From positions 248,001 through 312,000 of the forward strand of contig CAVTNU010000005.1 in assembly GCA_963736175.1 (NCBI GenBank): a DNA stretch of 64,000 bases, given 5' to 3'. Numbering within the stretch: the first letter of the stretch is position 1; the number at the start of each line of letters is the position of its first letter. This document shows, piece after piece, positions 7,741-16,746 of this stretch. The DNA comes from Rhodoblastus sp963736175 (GTDB taxonomy: Bacteria > Pseudomonadota > Alphaproteobacteria > Rhizobiales > Beijerinckiaceae). Under the pieces are notes generated by a model. It saw only the letters and a program-made list of their open reading frames with translations. It searched no databases and had not been told where the DNA came from. Both the position numbers and the translations under genes were made by a program.

Positions 7741-8333
7741 TCCTCGATCACATGTTTGAAGCTGGCGCGCATATAGTCCCAGCCCGTGTAAAGCGTCAGC
7801 AGCGCGGATATCCACAACAGCGTCAGACCGATAACGATCGTGCCCGGCAATAGAACCTCACCCGCCCGTCCGGCGATGAGAAAGCCGAGCGCGATCAACT
7901 GCGCCGTCGTCTTCCATTTCGCGACGCTGGAGACTGGCACCGAGACCTTCAATTCGGCCAGATATTCGCGCAAGCCGGAAACCAGAATTTCGCGGCACAG
8001 AATTACGATGGCGGCCCAAAGCGACCAGCTATGGATGGTCTGATCGGCGACCAGCGCCAGCAACACGGCCGCCACCAGCAACTTGTCGGCGATCGGGTCG
8101 AGCATCCGCCCGAGCGATGATTGCTGCTCCCAGGCGCGGGCGAGGTAACCGTCGAAGAAATCGGTCACCGCCGCCAGGGTAAACAGGCCGAGCGCCGTCC
8201 AGCGCAACCAATATTCATCAGGCCAAAAGAGGCATGCGACCACCATCGGTACGATCAGAACGCGGCCGAAGGTCAGGAGATTCGGCAGGTTGAAGCTGCG
8301 GCGAGAGCCGCTTTTGGAAAAGCTGAAGACCAT
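7737..8333 (-). CDS. pgsA: CDP-diacylglycerol-glycerol-3-phosphate 3-phosphatidyltransferase
   Basis: A 198-residue inner-membrane enzyme making phosphatidylglycerolphosphate, the first committed step to phosphatidylglycerol and cardiolipin. The CDP-alcohol phosphatidyltransferase signature is complete: DFFDGYLARAW followed by LGRMLDPIADK, giving the DGxxAR...GxxxDxxxD pattern. NLPNLLTFGRVLIVP at the N-terminus and several hydrophobic stretches are typical. ATG 8333 is chosen over an upstream in-frame TTG at 8390, which would add 19 residues without family support. It lies between uvrC and moaD, a common alphaproteobacterial order. Confidence 0.94.
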   Translation of the reverse strand: MVFSFSKSGSRRSFNLPNLLTFGRVLIVPMVVACLFWPDEYWLRWTALGLFTLAAVTDFFDGYLARAWEQQSSLGRMLDPIADKLLVAAVLLALVADQTIHSWSLWAAIVILCREILVSGLREYLAELKVSVPVSSVAKWKTTAQLIALGFLIAGRAGEVLLPGTIVIGLTLLWISALLTLYTGWDYMRASFKHVIEE

Positions 8334-8394
8334 CGCCGGAGGGAACAGCTTTCCGCTTCCGACGTCAATAGAGCGCGCCCGCAAAGGCAAAAAA

Positions 8395-10389
8395 TCAACG
8401 TTTTTCGTGGAAATGGTCGTAAACGAGCCTCGCCACGGCGGCGCTGACGCCCGGCGTTTTCTCCAGATCGCCGAGCGAGGCCATGGCGATCGCCTTGGCT
8501 GTGCCGAAAGCGTTGAGCAGCGCCCGCTTGCGCGCCGGGCCGACGCCGGCGATCTCGTCGAGCGGATTCTTGACGAAATCCTTCTTGCGTCTGGCGCGAT
8601 GCGCGCCGATGGCGAAGCGATGCGCCTCGTCGCGCAAGCGTTGGACGAAATAGAGCGCGGGATCGCGCGGCGGCAATCTGAACGGCTCGCGCCCCTCGAC
8701 GAAGAAGGTCTCGCGGCCGGCGTTGCGGTCGACGCCTTTGGCGATGGAGGCGACGGCGACCCCTTCGACGCCGAGATCGCTCAAAATCTTGCGCGCGACG
8801 TCGAACTGACCGCGACCGCCGTCGATCAGAATCAGATCCGGCCGCGCCGGAAAAGCCGAGGCGTCGGGCGCGTTTTCGCCTTCCTCGCCTTCGCCTTTCA
8901 GCAACCGGGAGAAGCGACGCGACAGGACTTCCGCCATCATGGCGTAATCGTCGCCCGGCTTGATGTCGCTCTTGATGTTGAAGGTGCGGTAATGGGTTTT
9001 CATGAAGCCGTCCGGCCCCGCCACGACCATCGCGCCGATGGCGTTGGTCCCCATGATGTGGGAATTGTCATAGACTTCGACGCGTCGCGGCGCGCGCGCC
9101 AGACCAAAGGCTTCGCCGAGCGATTGCAGCAACCTTATCTGGCTCGCCGTGTCGGCCAGGCGGCGGCCTAATGTTTCCTTGGCGTTGTTGGCGGCGTAAT
9201 CGACAAGTTCGCGCTTTTCCCCGCGTTGCGGCGCGGCGATCTCGACACGGCCGCCGGCCCGTTCGCTCAACGCCTTGGCCAGAATATCGGCCTCGTCGAT
9301 GTCGTGCGACAGCAGGATCAGGCGCGGCGCGGGCCGCTCGGCGTAAAATTGCGCGACAAAGGCGCCAAGCACTTCGGCGATCGGCAGCGACCGGTCAGCG
9401 CGCGGAAAATAGGCGCGATTGCCCCAGTTTTGATAGGCGCGAAAGAAAAACGCCTCGATGCAGAATTGCCCCGCCTCCTCATGCGCGGCGAACACGTCGG
9501 CCTCCTCGACCGAGTGCGGATTGATCCCCTGCTGGCCCTGAATGGCCGAAAGCGCCGCTATTCGATCGCGCAGCCGGGCGGCGCGCTCGAATTCGAGACG
9601 CTGCGCCGCCTCGCCCATCTCCTGCGCCAGATGTTCGCGCACCGCGCGCGATTTACCGGTGAGAAAGGCGCGCGCTTCCAGCGTCAGCTCGGCGTAGTCC
9701 AGCGACGAAATCTCGCCGGTGCAGGGCGCCGAACACCGCTTGATCTGAAACAGCAGACAGGGTCGAGACCGGTTGTCGAAATAGCTGTCCGAGCAGGACC
9801 GCAGCAAGAAGGCGCGCTGTAAGGCGTTGAGCGTGCGATTGACCGCGCCGACCGAGGCGAAGGGGCCGAAATAGTCGCCCTTGCGCGAACGCGCGCCGCG
9901 ATGTTTGACGATCTGCGCGGCGCGCTCGTCCTGTGTCAACAGGATGTAAGGAAAGCTCTTGTCGTCGCGCATCAGCACGTTAAAGCGCGGTTTGAGTTGT
10001 TTGATGAGGTTGGCTTCCAGCAGCAAGGCCTCGGTCTCGGTGTGGGTCGAGACGAAAACCATCGAAGCCGTGAGCGCGATCATCCGGGCGATGCGATTGG
10101 TGTGGCCGAAGCCGCGCATATAGGAGGCGACGCGCTTGCGCACACTTTTCGCCTTGCCGACATAGAGCACTTCGCCGTCGACGCCCGCCATGCGGTAGAC
10201 GCCCGGCCCGCGCGGCGCGTTGCGCCAATGGGCGCGGATGACGTCGACGCCGCGTTGCAGACTTTCGGGCGCGGCCTCATCCTCGGCGCCGGCGTCATCT
10301 TCGACGAAGGCGAGCAAATCGGCCTCATCCGCCTCGAAATCATCCGACTCGGGCGGGGCGTCGACACTGCTGCTCTTTTTGCCGTTCAT
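8395..10389 (-). CDS. uvrC: UvrABC excinuclease subunit C
   Basis: A 664-residue UvrC, the nuclease of nucleotide excision repair that cuts on both sides of a lesion after UvrB loading. The GIY-YIG domain is at about residues 58-140 (GPGVYRMAG, VLYVGKAKSVRKRVASY). The UVR motif that binds UvrB lies near 235-270. The RNase H-like C-terminal nuclease follows (VEVYDNSHIMGTNAIGAMVV, DLILIDGGRGQ), and helix-hairpin-helix motifs close the protein (DEIAGVGPARKRALL, LEKTPGVSAAVARLVYDHF). The N-terminal 45 residues are an acidic extension, common in alphaproteobacteria. First gene of the uvrC-pgsA-moaD-moaE unit. Confidence 0.97.
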   Translation of the reverse strand: MNGKKSSSVDAPPESDDFEADEADLLAFVEDDAGAEDEAAPESLQRGVDVIRAHWRNAPRGPGVYRMAGVDGEVLYVGKAKSVRKRVASYMRGFGHTNRIARMIALTASMVFVSTHTETEALLLEANLIKQLKPRFNVLMRDDKSFPYILLTQDERAAQIVKHRGARSRKGDYFGPFASVGAVNRTLNALQRAFLLRSCSDSYFDNRSRPCLLFQIKRCSAPCTGEISSLDYAELTLEARAFLTGKSRAVREHLAQEMGEAAQRLEFERAARLRDRIAALSAIQGQQGINPHSVEEADVFAAHEEAGQFCIEAFFFRAYQNWGNRAYFPRADRSLPIAEVLGAFVAQFYAERPAPRLILLSHDIDEADILAKALSERAGGRVEIAAPQRGEKRELVDYAANNAKETLGRRLADTASQIRLLQSLGEAFGLARAPRRVEVYDNSHIMGTNAIGAMVVAGPDGFMKTHYRTFNIKSDIKPGDDYAMMAEVLSRRFSRLLKGEGEEGENAPDASAFPARPDLILIDGGRGQFDVARKILSDLGVEGVAVASIAKGVDRNAGRETFFVEGREPFRLPPRDPALYFVQRLRDEAHRFAIGAHRARRKKDFVKNPLDEIAGVGPARKRALLNAFGTAKAIAMASLGDLEKTPGVSAAVARLVYDHFHEKR

Positions 10390-10436
10390 CGACCTGATTT
10401 AGGGTTTTCCAGCGTCCAAGGCAAAGCGGCGAACCA

Positions 10437-11234
10437 TCAATTCGGCGTTGCAGCCTCGATCAGCTCAAGAAACGGCGCCGGCGCCACCGCCATTGGCGGC
10501 GCGAACGGATTGCTTTGCGCCAGAACGATGGCGGCCATCGGCGCCGCCGCAATGGCGAACAACGCGACGGCGAACGCCGCCGCGCGCGGCGCGCCGATAT
10601 GGGCGGCGGCCACCGAGATCATGGTCGCCAACCCGAGAAGGGCCATGCCCAACCATTTCAGCGGATTGATATGGGTCTGGCTCAGCGCCAGGCGCATCTG
10701 ACGGTTTTCGCGCGCTTCGACGCCCTGGCCGAGCATGATGGCGCTGAGGGAAGCGCCAACGGCGTCCTCGATCGGCCGCGCGGCGAGAAGCGACAAAAGC
10801 GCGTCCGCCGTCCGCGCGGCTTCCGGGCTCGCCGTACGACCCGCCAGCAGCGGCCACTCCGCCGCGGCCGACCGAGCGTAATCGATCAACACGCCGCGCA
10901 AACGCGCCTGTTCCGGATCGGGCAGCTTTTGCGCGAATATTTGCAGGTTGCGCAAGGCGTCGGCCTCGCGCCGCACCCCGTCCAAAGCCCGTTCGTGCGC
11001 GCTCCAGGCGTCGTTGGCGATAAATGCCAAGGTGAGGCCGAACAAAACGCCGATAACATTGATGAACGGCGGAACAATTCCCTGCGCGGCGGCGATCGCC
11101 TCCGCCCATCGCGGCCGGCGCATCGACCAAAACAAAACCTGCGCGGCGACGAATGTGCCGATCAACGCCGTCGCGGCGTAAAAATGTTGGTCGTAAGCAA
11201 CAAATTCGCGCAAGCCTATCCCGTCGAAACTCAT
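10437..11234 (-). CDS. DUF4239 (bestrophin-like domain) membrane protein
   Basis: A 265-residue protein starting MSFDGIGLREF at ATG 11234. It has two hydrophobic segments near the N-terminus (about residues 17-35 and 55-75) and two near the C-terminus (about 200-245), with a soluble, mostly helical domain between them. That pattern and the sequence LTLAFIANDAWSAHERAL fit DUF4239, a bestrophin-like family of unknown function. The protein ends 47 bases before the uvrC start on the same strand, so it could be co-transcribed with uvrC. No substrate or ion specificity can be assigned. Confidence 0.7.
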   Translation of the reverse strand: MSFDGIGLREFVAYDQHFYAATALIGTFVAAQVLFWSMRRPRWAEAIAAAQGIVPPFINVIGVLFGLTLAFIANDAWSAHERALDGVRREADALRNLQIFAQKLPDPEQARLRGVLIDYARSAAAEWPLLAGRTASPEAARTADALLSLLAARPIEDAVGASLSAIMLGQGVEARENRQMRLALSQTHINPLKWLGMALLGLATMISVAAAHIGAPRAAAFAVALFAIAAAPMAAIVLAQSNPFAPPMAVAPAPFLELIEAATPN

Positions 11235-11320
11235 CGTTAACGTCCTGTTCCCCGTCTCCCGACGCTTGAAGCCGGCCGTCCGCCGACGCCAGGCCACCCC
11301 AGCCAAGCCAGAAAGACTCG

Positions 11321-11411
11321 CATTTTCAATCTCTTGAAAATGTGTATAAGCCAGTTTGCCGCTCGACGCGTCTTGTCGTCGCCTCGAATCGAACCAGTTA
11401 AGAAGCTTAAC
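11321..11411. promoter_or_regulatory. Two perfect inverted repeats in a divergent intergenic region
   Basis: Between the divergent DUF4239 gene and the lipoprotein gene lie CATTTTCA-N6-TGAAAATG (11321-11342) and GTTAAG-AAG-CTTAAC (11397-11411). Each is a perfect dyad in a region richer in A/T than its surroundings; a TATAAG box at 11345-11350 lies between them. They look like operator sites for dimeric regulators. GTTAA half-sites also recall CtrA boxes, but the spacing here is not the CtrA N7 spacing. No T-run follows, so terminators are unlikely. Confidence 0.4.
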
Positions 11412-11513
11412 ATCATTACCGCATCGACGAGGACGCGCGGCGAGCCACTGGACCGGCGCGGCGAATGCGGTTAAGCAATTGTAAATTTTCGCGGCGGAGG
11501 CGTACGGACTTTG

Positions 11514-12158
11514 ATGACATTGGCCCGATCAAGCGCGCCGCGCGCCGCCAAGATATTGGCTGCGTTCGCTCTGGCTCCCTTGCTCGCCGGTTGCGTTGAA
11601 ACCGTCGCCGAACTCAGCGCCGCCGACGCGCCGCACGCCGGGATCATTCGGGCTTCCGGGCTCAGTCCGCGCCCTGCCGCCGTCGCCTTTACCGGCGTGG
11701 AAGGCGCGCCGGAGCAGGTTTCCGCCCGTTTTTCACAGATATTTATGGCTGAGGCGGTCAAGCGCGATGTCGCCCTCGCCGACGCCGCCAGCGCCCGCTA
11801 CCTGGTGCGCGGCTATTTATCAACCTTCCCCAGCGACGGCGGCGCAACGATCACTTACGTTTGGGACGTCTATGACCGCGACAAGCACCGCGCCCAGAGG
11901 TTGAACGACGAGACCAGCGTGCGCGGCGACGGCGCCGATCCCTGGAGCCTCGTCAACGATCAGGTCATTGCCGTGCTGGCGACGCGCAGCGCCAACGACG
12001 TAGCCGCCTTCCTGTCCAATACGCCCGAGGCCATGGCGGCGCGCCAGCAAGAAAGCGCCCCGCCCCCGACCCAGGCGAATCAAACCGAGACCGCAGCGCC
12101 GCCCGCAGCGACGGAACCGGCGCCGCGCGCCGCCCTGAGCTATGCCGATACGCAATAA
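11514..12158 (+). CDS. Predicted lipoprotein of unknown function
   Basis: A 214-residue protein starting at ATG 11514 with a signal sequence and lipobox LLAGC, so Cys27 or thereabouts should be lipidated. The mature part has a compact domain (VAFTGVEGAPEQVSARFSQ, ARYLVRGYLST, ITYVWDVYDRDKHRAQRL) and a Pro/Ala/Thr-rich tail after about residue 175. It resembles a class of small lipoproteins found beside prs in alphaproteobacteria, for which I know no function. It may act in the periplasm, anchored to the inner or outer membrane. It is followed 117 bases later by prs on the same strand. Confidence 0.65.
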   Translation: MTLARSSAPRAAKILAAFALAPLLAGCVETVAELSAADAPHAGIIRASGLSPRPAAVAFTGVEGAPEQVSARFSQIFMAEAVKRDVALADAASARYLVRGYLSTFPSDGGATITYVWDVYDRDKHRAQRLNDETSVRGDGADPWSLVNDQVIAVLATRSANDVAAFLSNTPEAMAARQQESAPPPTQANQTETAAPPAATEPAPRAALSYADTQ

Positions 12159-12275
12159 GCATTAACGCACATTTTCCGCGATTTTACGCTACACATTCAT
12201 GACGCGCGTATTGTTCGCCCGTGAACCGCCTGCTAAGACGCCCAAAAATCAATCCAACAAAAAAGGCGAAGAGCG

Positions 12276-13220
12276 ATGGCGGGCGCGATGAAAATTCTGG
12301 CGGGCAATTCCAACCGCCCGCTGACCGAGGCGATCGCCGCCTATCTCGGCATGCCGATGACGAAGTGCCAGGTCCGCCGTTTCGCGGATATGGAGATTTT
12401 CGTCGAAATTCAGGAAAATGTCCGCGGTCAGGACGCTTTCATCATTCAATCCACCTCATTTCCGGCCAACGACCACCTGATGGAAGTGCTCATCATGGCC
12501 GACGCCCTGCGCCGCGCCTCGGCGCGCCGCATCACCGCCGTGCTTCCCTATTTCGGCTACGCCCGGCAAGATCGCAAACCGGGTCCGCGCACGCCCATCT
12601 CCGCCAAGCTCGTGGCCAATCTGATCACCCGCGCCGGCGCCGACCGCGTGCTGACGGTTGATCTGCACGCCGGCCAGATTCAGGGCTTTTTCGACATTCC
12701 CGTCGACAATCTGTTCGCCGCTCCGGTGATGGTTCGCGACATCAAGGAAAAGCTCAACCTTTCCAATCTCATGGTCGTGTCGCCTGACGTCGGCGGCGTG
12801 GTGCGCGCACGCGCCTTGGCCAAGCGCATCGACGCGCCGTTGGCCATCGTCGACAAGCGCCGCGAACGCGCCGGCAAATCCGAAGTAATGAACATCATCG
12901 GCGACGTGAAAGGCAAAAGCTGCATTCTTGTCGACGACATCGTCGATTCGGGCGGCACCTTGTGCAACGCGGCCGACGCCCTGCTGCAGAAAGGCGCGCT
13001 CGCCGTCTACGCCTATATCACCCACGGCGTATTGTCGGGCGGCGCGGTGGCGCGCATCGCCGCCTCGCGGCTGAAGGAGCTGGTCGTCACCGACACGATC
13101 GCGCCAACCGAAGCAGTGCGCGTCGCCAATAATATCCGCGTGATCTCCATCGCCCCCCTGATCGGCGAGGCGATCGCCCGCACCGCCAAGGAAGAAAGCG
13201 TCTCCAGCCTGTTCGATTGA
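12276..13220 (+). CDS. prs: Ribose-phosphate pyrophosphokinase
   Basis: A 314-residue PRPP synthetase, normal length. It makes PRPP from ribose 5-phosphate and ATP for nucleotide, histidine and tryptophan synthesis. Landmarks are the flexible-loop region YFGYARQDRKPGPRTPISAK, DLHAGQIQGFF, the DVGGVVRARALAK segment, and the PRPP-binding signature CILVDDIVDSGGTLCNAA. Two starts are possible, ATG 12276 and ATG 12288 (MKILAGNSN). The first is kept because a GCGAAGAG stretch precedes it, but the second matches the family N-terminus just as well. Confidence 0.96.
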   Translation: MAGAMKILAGNSNRPLTEAIAAYLGMPMTKCQVRRFADMEIFVEIQENVRGQDAFIIQSTSFPANDHLMEVLIMADALRRASARRITAVLPYFGYARQDRKPGPRTPISAKLVANLITRAGADRVLTVDLHAGQIQGFFDIPVDNLFAAPVMVRDIKEKLNLSNLMVVSPDVGGVVRARALAKRIDAPLAIVDKRRERAGKSEVMNIIGDVKGKSCILVDDIVDSGGTLCNAADALLQKGALAVYAYITHGVLSGGAVARIAASRLKELVVTDTIAPTEAVRVANNIRVISIAPLIGEAIARTAKEESVSSLFD

Positions 13221-13232
13221 CGCGGAAAGCCG

Positions 13233-14195
13233 TCAGCGCGACGGCGCCGACGAGCGCAGGGAAAGGTCGGAATAATTGCGGACCTGCGGCTTGCCGTCCT
13301 TGGCGACCAAATCGGCCAGCATAACCACGTCGCCTTGCCCGTTCCGCGCCAGATCGAGATTGATCGGCGCGGCTGTGGGTATGCGCGCCACAGCCAGTCG
13401 CATCCTGTTGCTGGACAGCGGCGGCAAGCTCGCAAGTGCGGTCTGCGCGTCGCCTTTTTCCGGCACGATATGGACGATGCTGAAGCCGCGCGCTTTCAAT
13501 TCGGTCAGAAGGCGCGGCAGCATGGCGAGCGTGCGCGCGTGAATATCGTGCAGAAGCAGGATGCCGCCGCGCCGAGCCTCAAGCCGCGACAATGTCCGGC
13601 GCAGGACTTCGTCAGAGGAAATCCGCGTCCAGTCGTCGCCGACGACGTCGACGGAAAATGGAACCATGCCATGAGCGTCAAGAAAATGGTCAAGCCGCGC
13701 CGTCCGGCCAAAGCCCGGAAAGCGGAAAAAGGGTGAAAGTTCGGGGGACTGGGGACCAACGGCCTTGGCGGCGGCCAGAAGGCCGCCGACGATCTGATCC
13801 TCCGCGCCCTGCCTGATCACGTTCAAATAACGATGCGACCAGGTGTGGGTGCCGATCGTGTGATGTTCGGTCGCGATTTGCTGCAACAACCAGGGCGCGC
13901 GCGCCACCATTTCGCCGACGACAAAAAAAGTCGCCTGGACGCATTCCTTGCGCAGCGCCGCCAGAACGCCAGGCGTGCGTCTGATCGAGGGCCCGTCGTC
14001 GAAAGTAAGAACCACTTCCTTGGGCGCGAGTTCGAGCGTCTTGTCGTAACTGAGGGTTCCAATCCCACCCTCGTCGACCGGAACCGAGATCGTCCGAGCG
14101 ACGCCCAAAACATCGGCGGCCGTCCCGCAATCAGCGGCCAACGCAAGCGAGGTCATCCAGCAAAGATGAAAAACCAAAAGGCCGATGAAACGCAC
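13233..14195 (-). CDS. Secreted polysaccharide deacetylase (NodB homology)
   Basis: A 320-residue protein with a cleavable signal peptide when started at GTG 14195 (MRFIGLLVFHLCW...LALA-ADC). The alternative TTG 14216 adds seven residues before it. The NodB-type catalytic domain has motif 1 VVLTFDDGPS, motif 2 HTWSH (metal-binding His pair), FRFPGFG, and a late LLLHDIHARTLAMLPRLL segment. Such enzymes remove N- or O-acetyl groups from chitin, peptidoglycan or exopolysaccharide; the substrate is not evident here. It is convergent with prs, only 12 bases apart. A 150-base gap with GTTAA-type sequences lies upstream. Confidence 0.85.
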   Translation of the reverse strand: MRFIGLLVFHLCWMTSLALAADCGTAADVLGVARTISVPVDEGGIGTLSYDKTLELAPKEVVLTFDDGPSIRRTPGVLAALRKECVQATFFVVGEMVARAPWLLQQIATEHHTIGTHTWSHRYLNVIRQGAEDQIVGGLLAAAKAVGPQSPELSPFFRFPGFGRTARLDHFLDAHGMVPFSVDVVGDDWTRISSDEVLRRTLSRLEARRGGILLLHDIHARTLAMLPRLLTELKARGFSIVHIVPEKGDAQTALASLPPLSSNRMRLAVARIPTAAPINLDLARNGQGDVVMLADLVAKDGKPQVRNYSDLSLRSSAPSR

Positions 14196-14345
14196 TTTGC
14201 CCGCCCCACTCAACAAACAGCACGCCGATTAGACATTGAAAACACTAAAATAACTTTTACGCAATCGTTAAGCATTGGTAACTTTAACGGGCGCCGCCGG
14301 ATGCGGCGTCCGCCTGTCTTATTGATTTCCCCGACCGCGAGACGG

Positions 14346-15551
14346 TCACACGGCCTCGAACGCCATGGCGATGCCCTGACCGACGCCGATGCACATGGTC
14401 GCCAACGCGCGTTTGCCGCCTCGCTGCTGCAACTCCATCGCCGCGCTCAGCGCCAGACGCGCGCCCGACATGCCCAGCGGATGGCCGATGGCGATCGCCC
14501 CGCCGTTGGGATTTACATGGTCGCTGTCGTCGGGCAGACCAAGCCCGCGCAAACAGGCAAGCGCCTGCGCGGCGAAGGCTTCGTTGAGTTCGACGATGTC
14601 GAAATCGCCGATCTTCAATCCGTTGCGCTGCATCAACCGCTGCGTCGCCGGAACCGGGCCGTAGCCCATGATGCGCGGGGCGACGCCCGCCGTCGCCAGT
14701 CCGACGATGCGCGCCAACGGCTTCAAGCCGTATTTTTCGACGCCGCGCTTTGACGCGACAAGCACGGCGGCGGCGCCGTCATTGACGCCCGAGGCGTTGC
14801 CGGCGGTGACCGTGCCGCCCGATTTGCGGAAGGGAGTCGGTAGGCTGGCGAGCTTCTCCAGCGTCGTCTGGCGCGGATGCTCGTCCTTGGCGACCAGCGT
14901 CACATTGCCTTTGCGATCCTTGATTTCGACCGGAGCGATCTCGCGCGCCAGACGGCCGTTGGCCTGCGCCGCGGCGGCGCGCGATTGGCTGCGCAAGGCG
15001 AAAGCGTCCTGGTCGGCGCGCGAAATGGCGAAATCCTGCGCGACGTTTTCCGCCGTCTCCGGCATCGAGTCCACGCCATATTGCGCCTTCATCGCCGGAT
15101 TGACGAAGCGCCAGCCGATCGTCGTGTCGAAAATCTCCGCCTGACGCGAAAACGCCTCGGTCGCCTTACCCATGACGAAAGGCGCGCGCGACATCGACTC
15201 GACGCCGCCGGCGAGAACCACATCGACCTCGCCGGCGCGGATGGCGCGAGCGGCGACGCCGATGGCGTCAAGACCGGAGCCGCACAGGCGATTGATCGTC
15301 GCGGCCGGGACTTCCTGCGGCAGGCCGGCGAGCAGGACCGCCATGCGCGCGACATTGCGATTGTCTTCCCCCGCCTGATTGGCGCAGCCCATATAGACTT
15401 CCTCGATGGCCGCCGGCGCGAGCCCGGGCGCTTTGGCGAGCGCGGCCTTGATCGCATGGGCGAGCAGATCGTCAGGTCGAACGCCGGAGAGCGCGCCGCC
15501 ATAACGGCCAACCGGCGTGCGCGCGCCTTCGCAAAGAAAAGCTTCGAACAT
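14346..15551 (-). CDS. pcaF: Beta-ketoadipyl-CoA thiolase-type acetyl-CoA acyltransferase
   Basis: A 401-residue thiolase. The opening MFEAFLCEGARTPVGRYGGALS and the GWRFVNP and YGVDSMPETAENVA segments are typical of the PcaF/PaaJ branch, which cleaves 3-oxoadipyl-CoA to succinyl-CoA and acetyl-CoA. Catalytic residues are visible: Cys in INRLCGSGLDA, His in GHPLGMSGAR, Cys in CIGVGQG. No other aromatic-degradation genes are in the window, so a broader role in acyl-CoA metabolism is possible. It sits 21 bases after a MaoC hydratase gene on the same strand. Confidence 0.85.
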   Translation of the reverse strand: MFEAFLCEGARTPVGRYGGALSGVRPDDLLAHAIKAALAKAPGLAPAAIEEVYMGCANQAGEDNRNVARMAVLLAGLPQEVPAATINRLCGSGLDAIGVAARAIRAGEVDVVLAGGVESMSRAPFVMGKATEAFSRQAEIFDTTIGWRFVNPAMKAQYGVDSMPETAENVAQDFAISRADQDAFALRSQSRAAAAQANGRLAREIAPVEIKDRKGNVTLVAKDEHPRQTTLEKLASLPTPFRKSGGTVTAGNASGVNDGAAAVLVASKRGVEKYGLKPLARIVGLATAGVAPRIMGYGPVPATQRLMQRNGLKIGDFDIVELNEAFAAQALACLRGLGLPDDSDHVNPNGGAIAIGHPLGMSGARLALSAAMELQQRGGKRALATMCIGVGQGIAMAFEAV

Positions 15552-15572
15552 AGGCGTTTCCTTCCCCGTTTT

Positions 15573-16049
15573 TTATTTGGGCCGCGCCGCCAGTAAATTC
15601 ATCGCCCGCAGCGAGCAGACGATTTCTTCGTGCTGATTGATCGCCTCCAGTTGCGAGACGACCATGCCGCGATCCGGTTTTGAGCGCGACAATCTCGTCT
15701 CGACAACGGACACGCGTAAACGCAGCGCATCGCCCGGCCGCACCGGACGAAGCCAGCGCACTTCATCGACGCCGGGCGAGGCGCGGCTTGCGACATCGGA
15801 TAGATAATGTCCGACAAAAAGCCGCATCATCAGGCCGATCGTCTGCCAGCCGCTGGCGATCAGCCCGTTAAACGGTCCGGCCGCGGCGGCGACGGGATCG
15901 GTATGGATGGTCTGAGGATCGTAGGCGCGGGCGAAGGCGAGAATTTCCGCCTCGTCAATGCCGATCGGGCCATATTCGTAAACCGAACCCGCAGTATAAT
16001 CTTCAAAATAGCGATCTTCGATCGGCGTCGTGAAGGTCGAAAGACTCAA
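15573..16049 (-). CDS. MaoC-family hot-dog dehydratase
   Basis: A 158-residue single hot-dog protein with the MaoC/R-specific enoyl-CoA hydratase signature: YFEDYTAGSVYEYGPIGIDEAEILAFARAYDPQ..., GLIASGWQTIGLMMRL and VRWLRPVRPGD. The frame runs on upstream without family similarity. The likely start is TTG 16049, preceded by AGGGAG at a good distance, and it gives the usual N-terminus. Members hydrate or dehydrate 2-enoyl-CoA or similar acyl thioesters. The neighbouring thiolase supports a role in acyl-CoA metabolism, although the exact substrate is unknown. Confidence 0.8.
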   Translation of the reverse strand: MSLSTFTTPIEDRYFEDYTAGSVYEYGPIGIDEAEILAFARAYDPQTIHTDPVAAAAGPFNGLIASGWQTIGLMMRLFVGHYLSDVASRASPGVDEVRWLRPVRPGDALRLRVSVVETRLSRSKPDRGMVVSQLEAINQHEEIVCSLRAMNLLAARPK

Positions 16050-16098
16050 GCTTGGCTCCCTGATCCGTTTTGTCCCGCCGGCCGCCTTGGCCCGCCAA

Positions 16099-16746
16099 TT
16101 ATTTAGCCGACCGCTCCAGCAGAAACAGCGCCTGTTCGCCGAACAGGTTCCACACCCACCAGGGAACATTGACGCGCATCGGCGCGCCCGTGCGATCCAT
16201 CGCCACGGCGCGCATAATACGCGCATCGCAGGCCCCGACCAGAGCGACGAAATCGCGGATCGAGCACAGATGGATGTTGGGCGTCTCATACCAGGCGTAG
16301 GAGAGATTTTCGGTGACGGGCATGCGACCGAACGCCGCCAGTTGCCAACGCACCCGCCAATGGCCGAAATTGGGAAAGGAGACGATCGCGCGAGCGCCGA
16401 TCCGCAGCATCTGTTCGAGCACGCGCCGCGGGTTGCGCGTGGCCTGCAGGGTCTGCGACAAGATCACGTAATCGAAGGAATTGTCGGGATAATCGGCAAG
16501 GTCGATATCGGCGTCGCCCTGAATGACCGACAGGCCCCTAGCGACGCAACTATTGACGCCGTGCTGGGACAATTCGACGCCGCGCGCGTCCGCGCCTTTG
16601 CGTTCGGTGAGCAATTGCAGCAGCGCGCCGTCGCCGCAGCCAACGTCGAGCACGCGGGCGTTTGGCGCCACCATATCGGCGACGAGCAGCAGATCAATGC
16701 GCGTCGTCGCCGTTTGCGGGCGTTCGTTTGTTTCGATCTCGCTCAT
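16099..16746 (-). CDS. metW: MetW, partner of homoserine O-acetyltransferase
   Basis: A 215-residue class I methyltransferase-fold protein. The SAM-binding motif is ARVLDVGCGDGALLQLL, and SFPNFGHWRVRWQL is a MetW hallmark. MetW genes follow metX throughout proteobacteria, and MetW is thought to work with MetX in methionine synthesis. Its start overlaps the metX stop by four bases (ATGA type), so the two are co-translated. Length is normal. Confidence 0.93.
   Translation of the reverse strand: MSEIETNERPQTATTRIDLLLVADMVAPNARVLDVGCGDGALLQLLTERKGADARGVELSQHGVNSCVARGLSVIQGDADIDLADYPDNSFDYVILSQTLQATRNPRRVLEQMLRIGARAIVSFPNFGHWRVRWQLAAFGRMPVTENLSYAWYETPNIHLCSIRDFVALVGACDARIMRAVAMDRTGAPMRVNVPWWVWNLFGEQALFLLERSAK

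Noticed and set aside
14262..14290. CtrA-like TTAA-N7-TAAC sequence upstream of the polysaccharide deacetylase
   Set aside because: The second half-site is incomplete and the match could be chance, so it is not listed as a feature.
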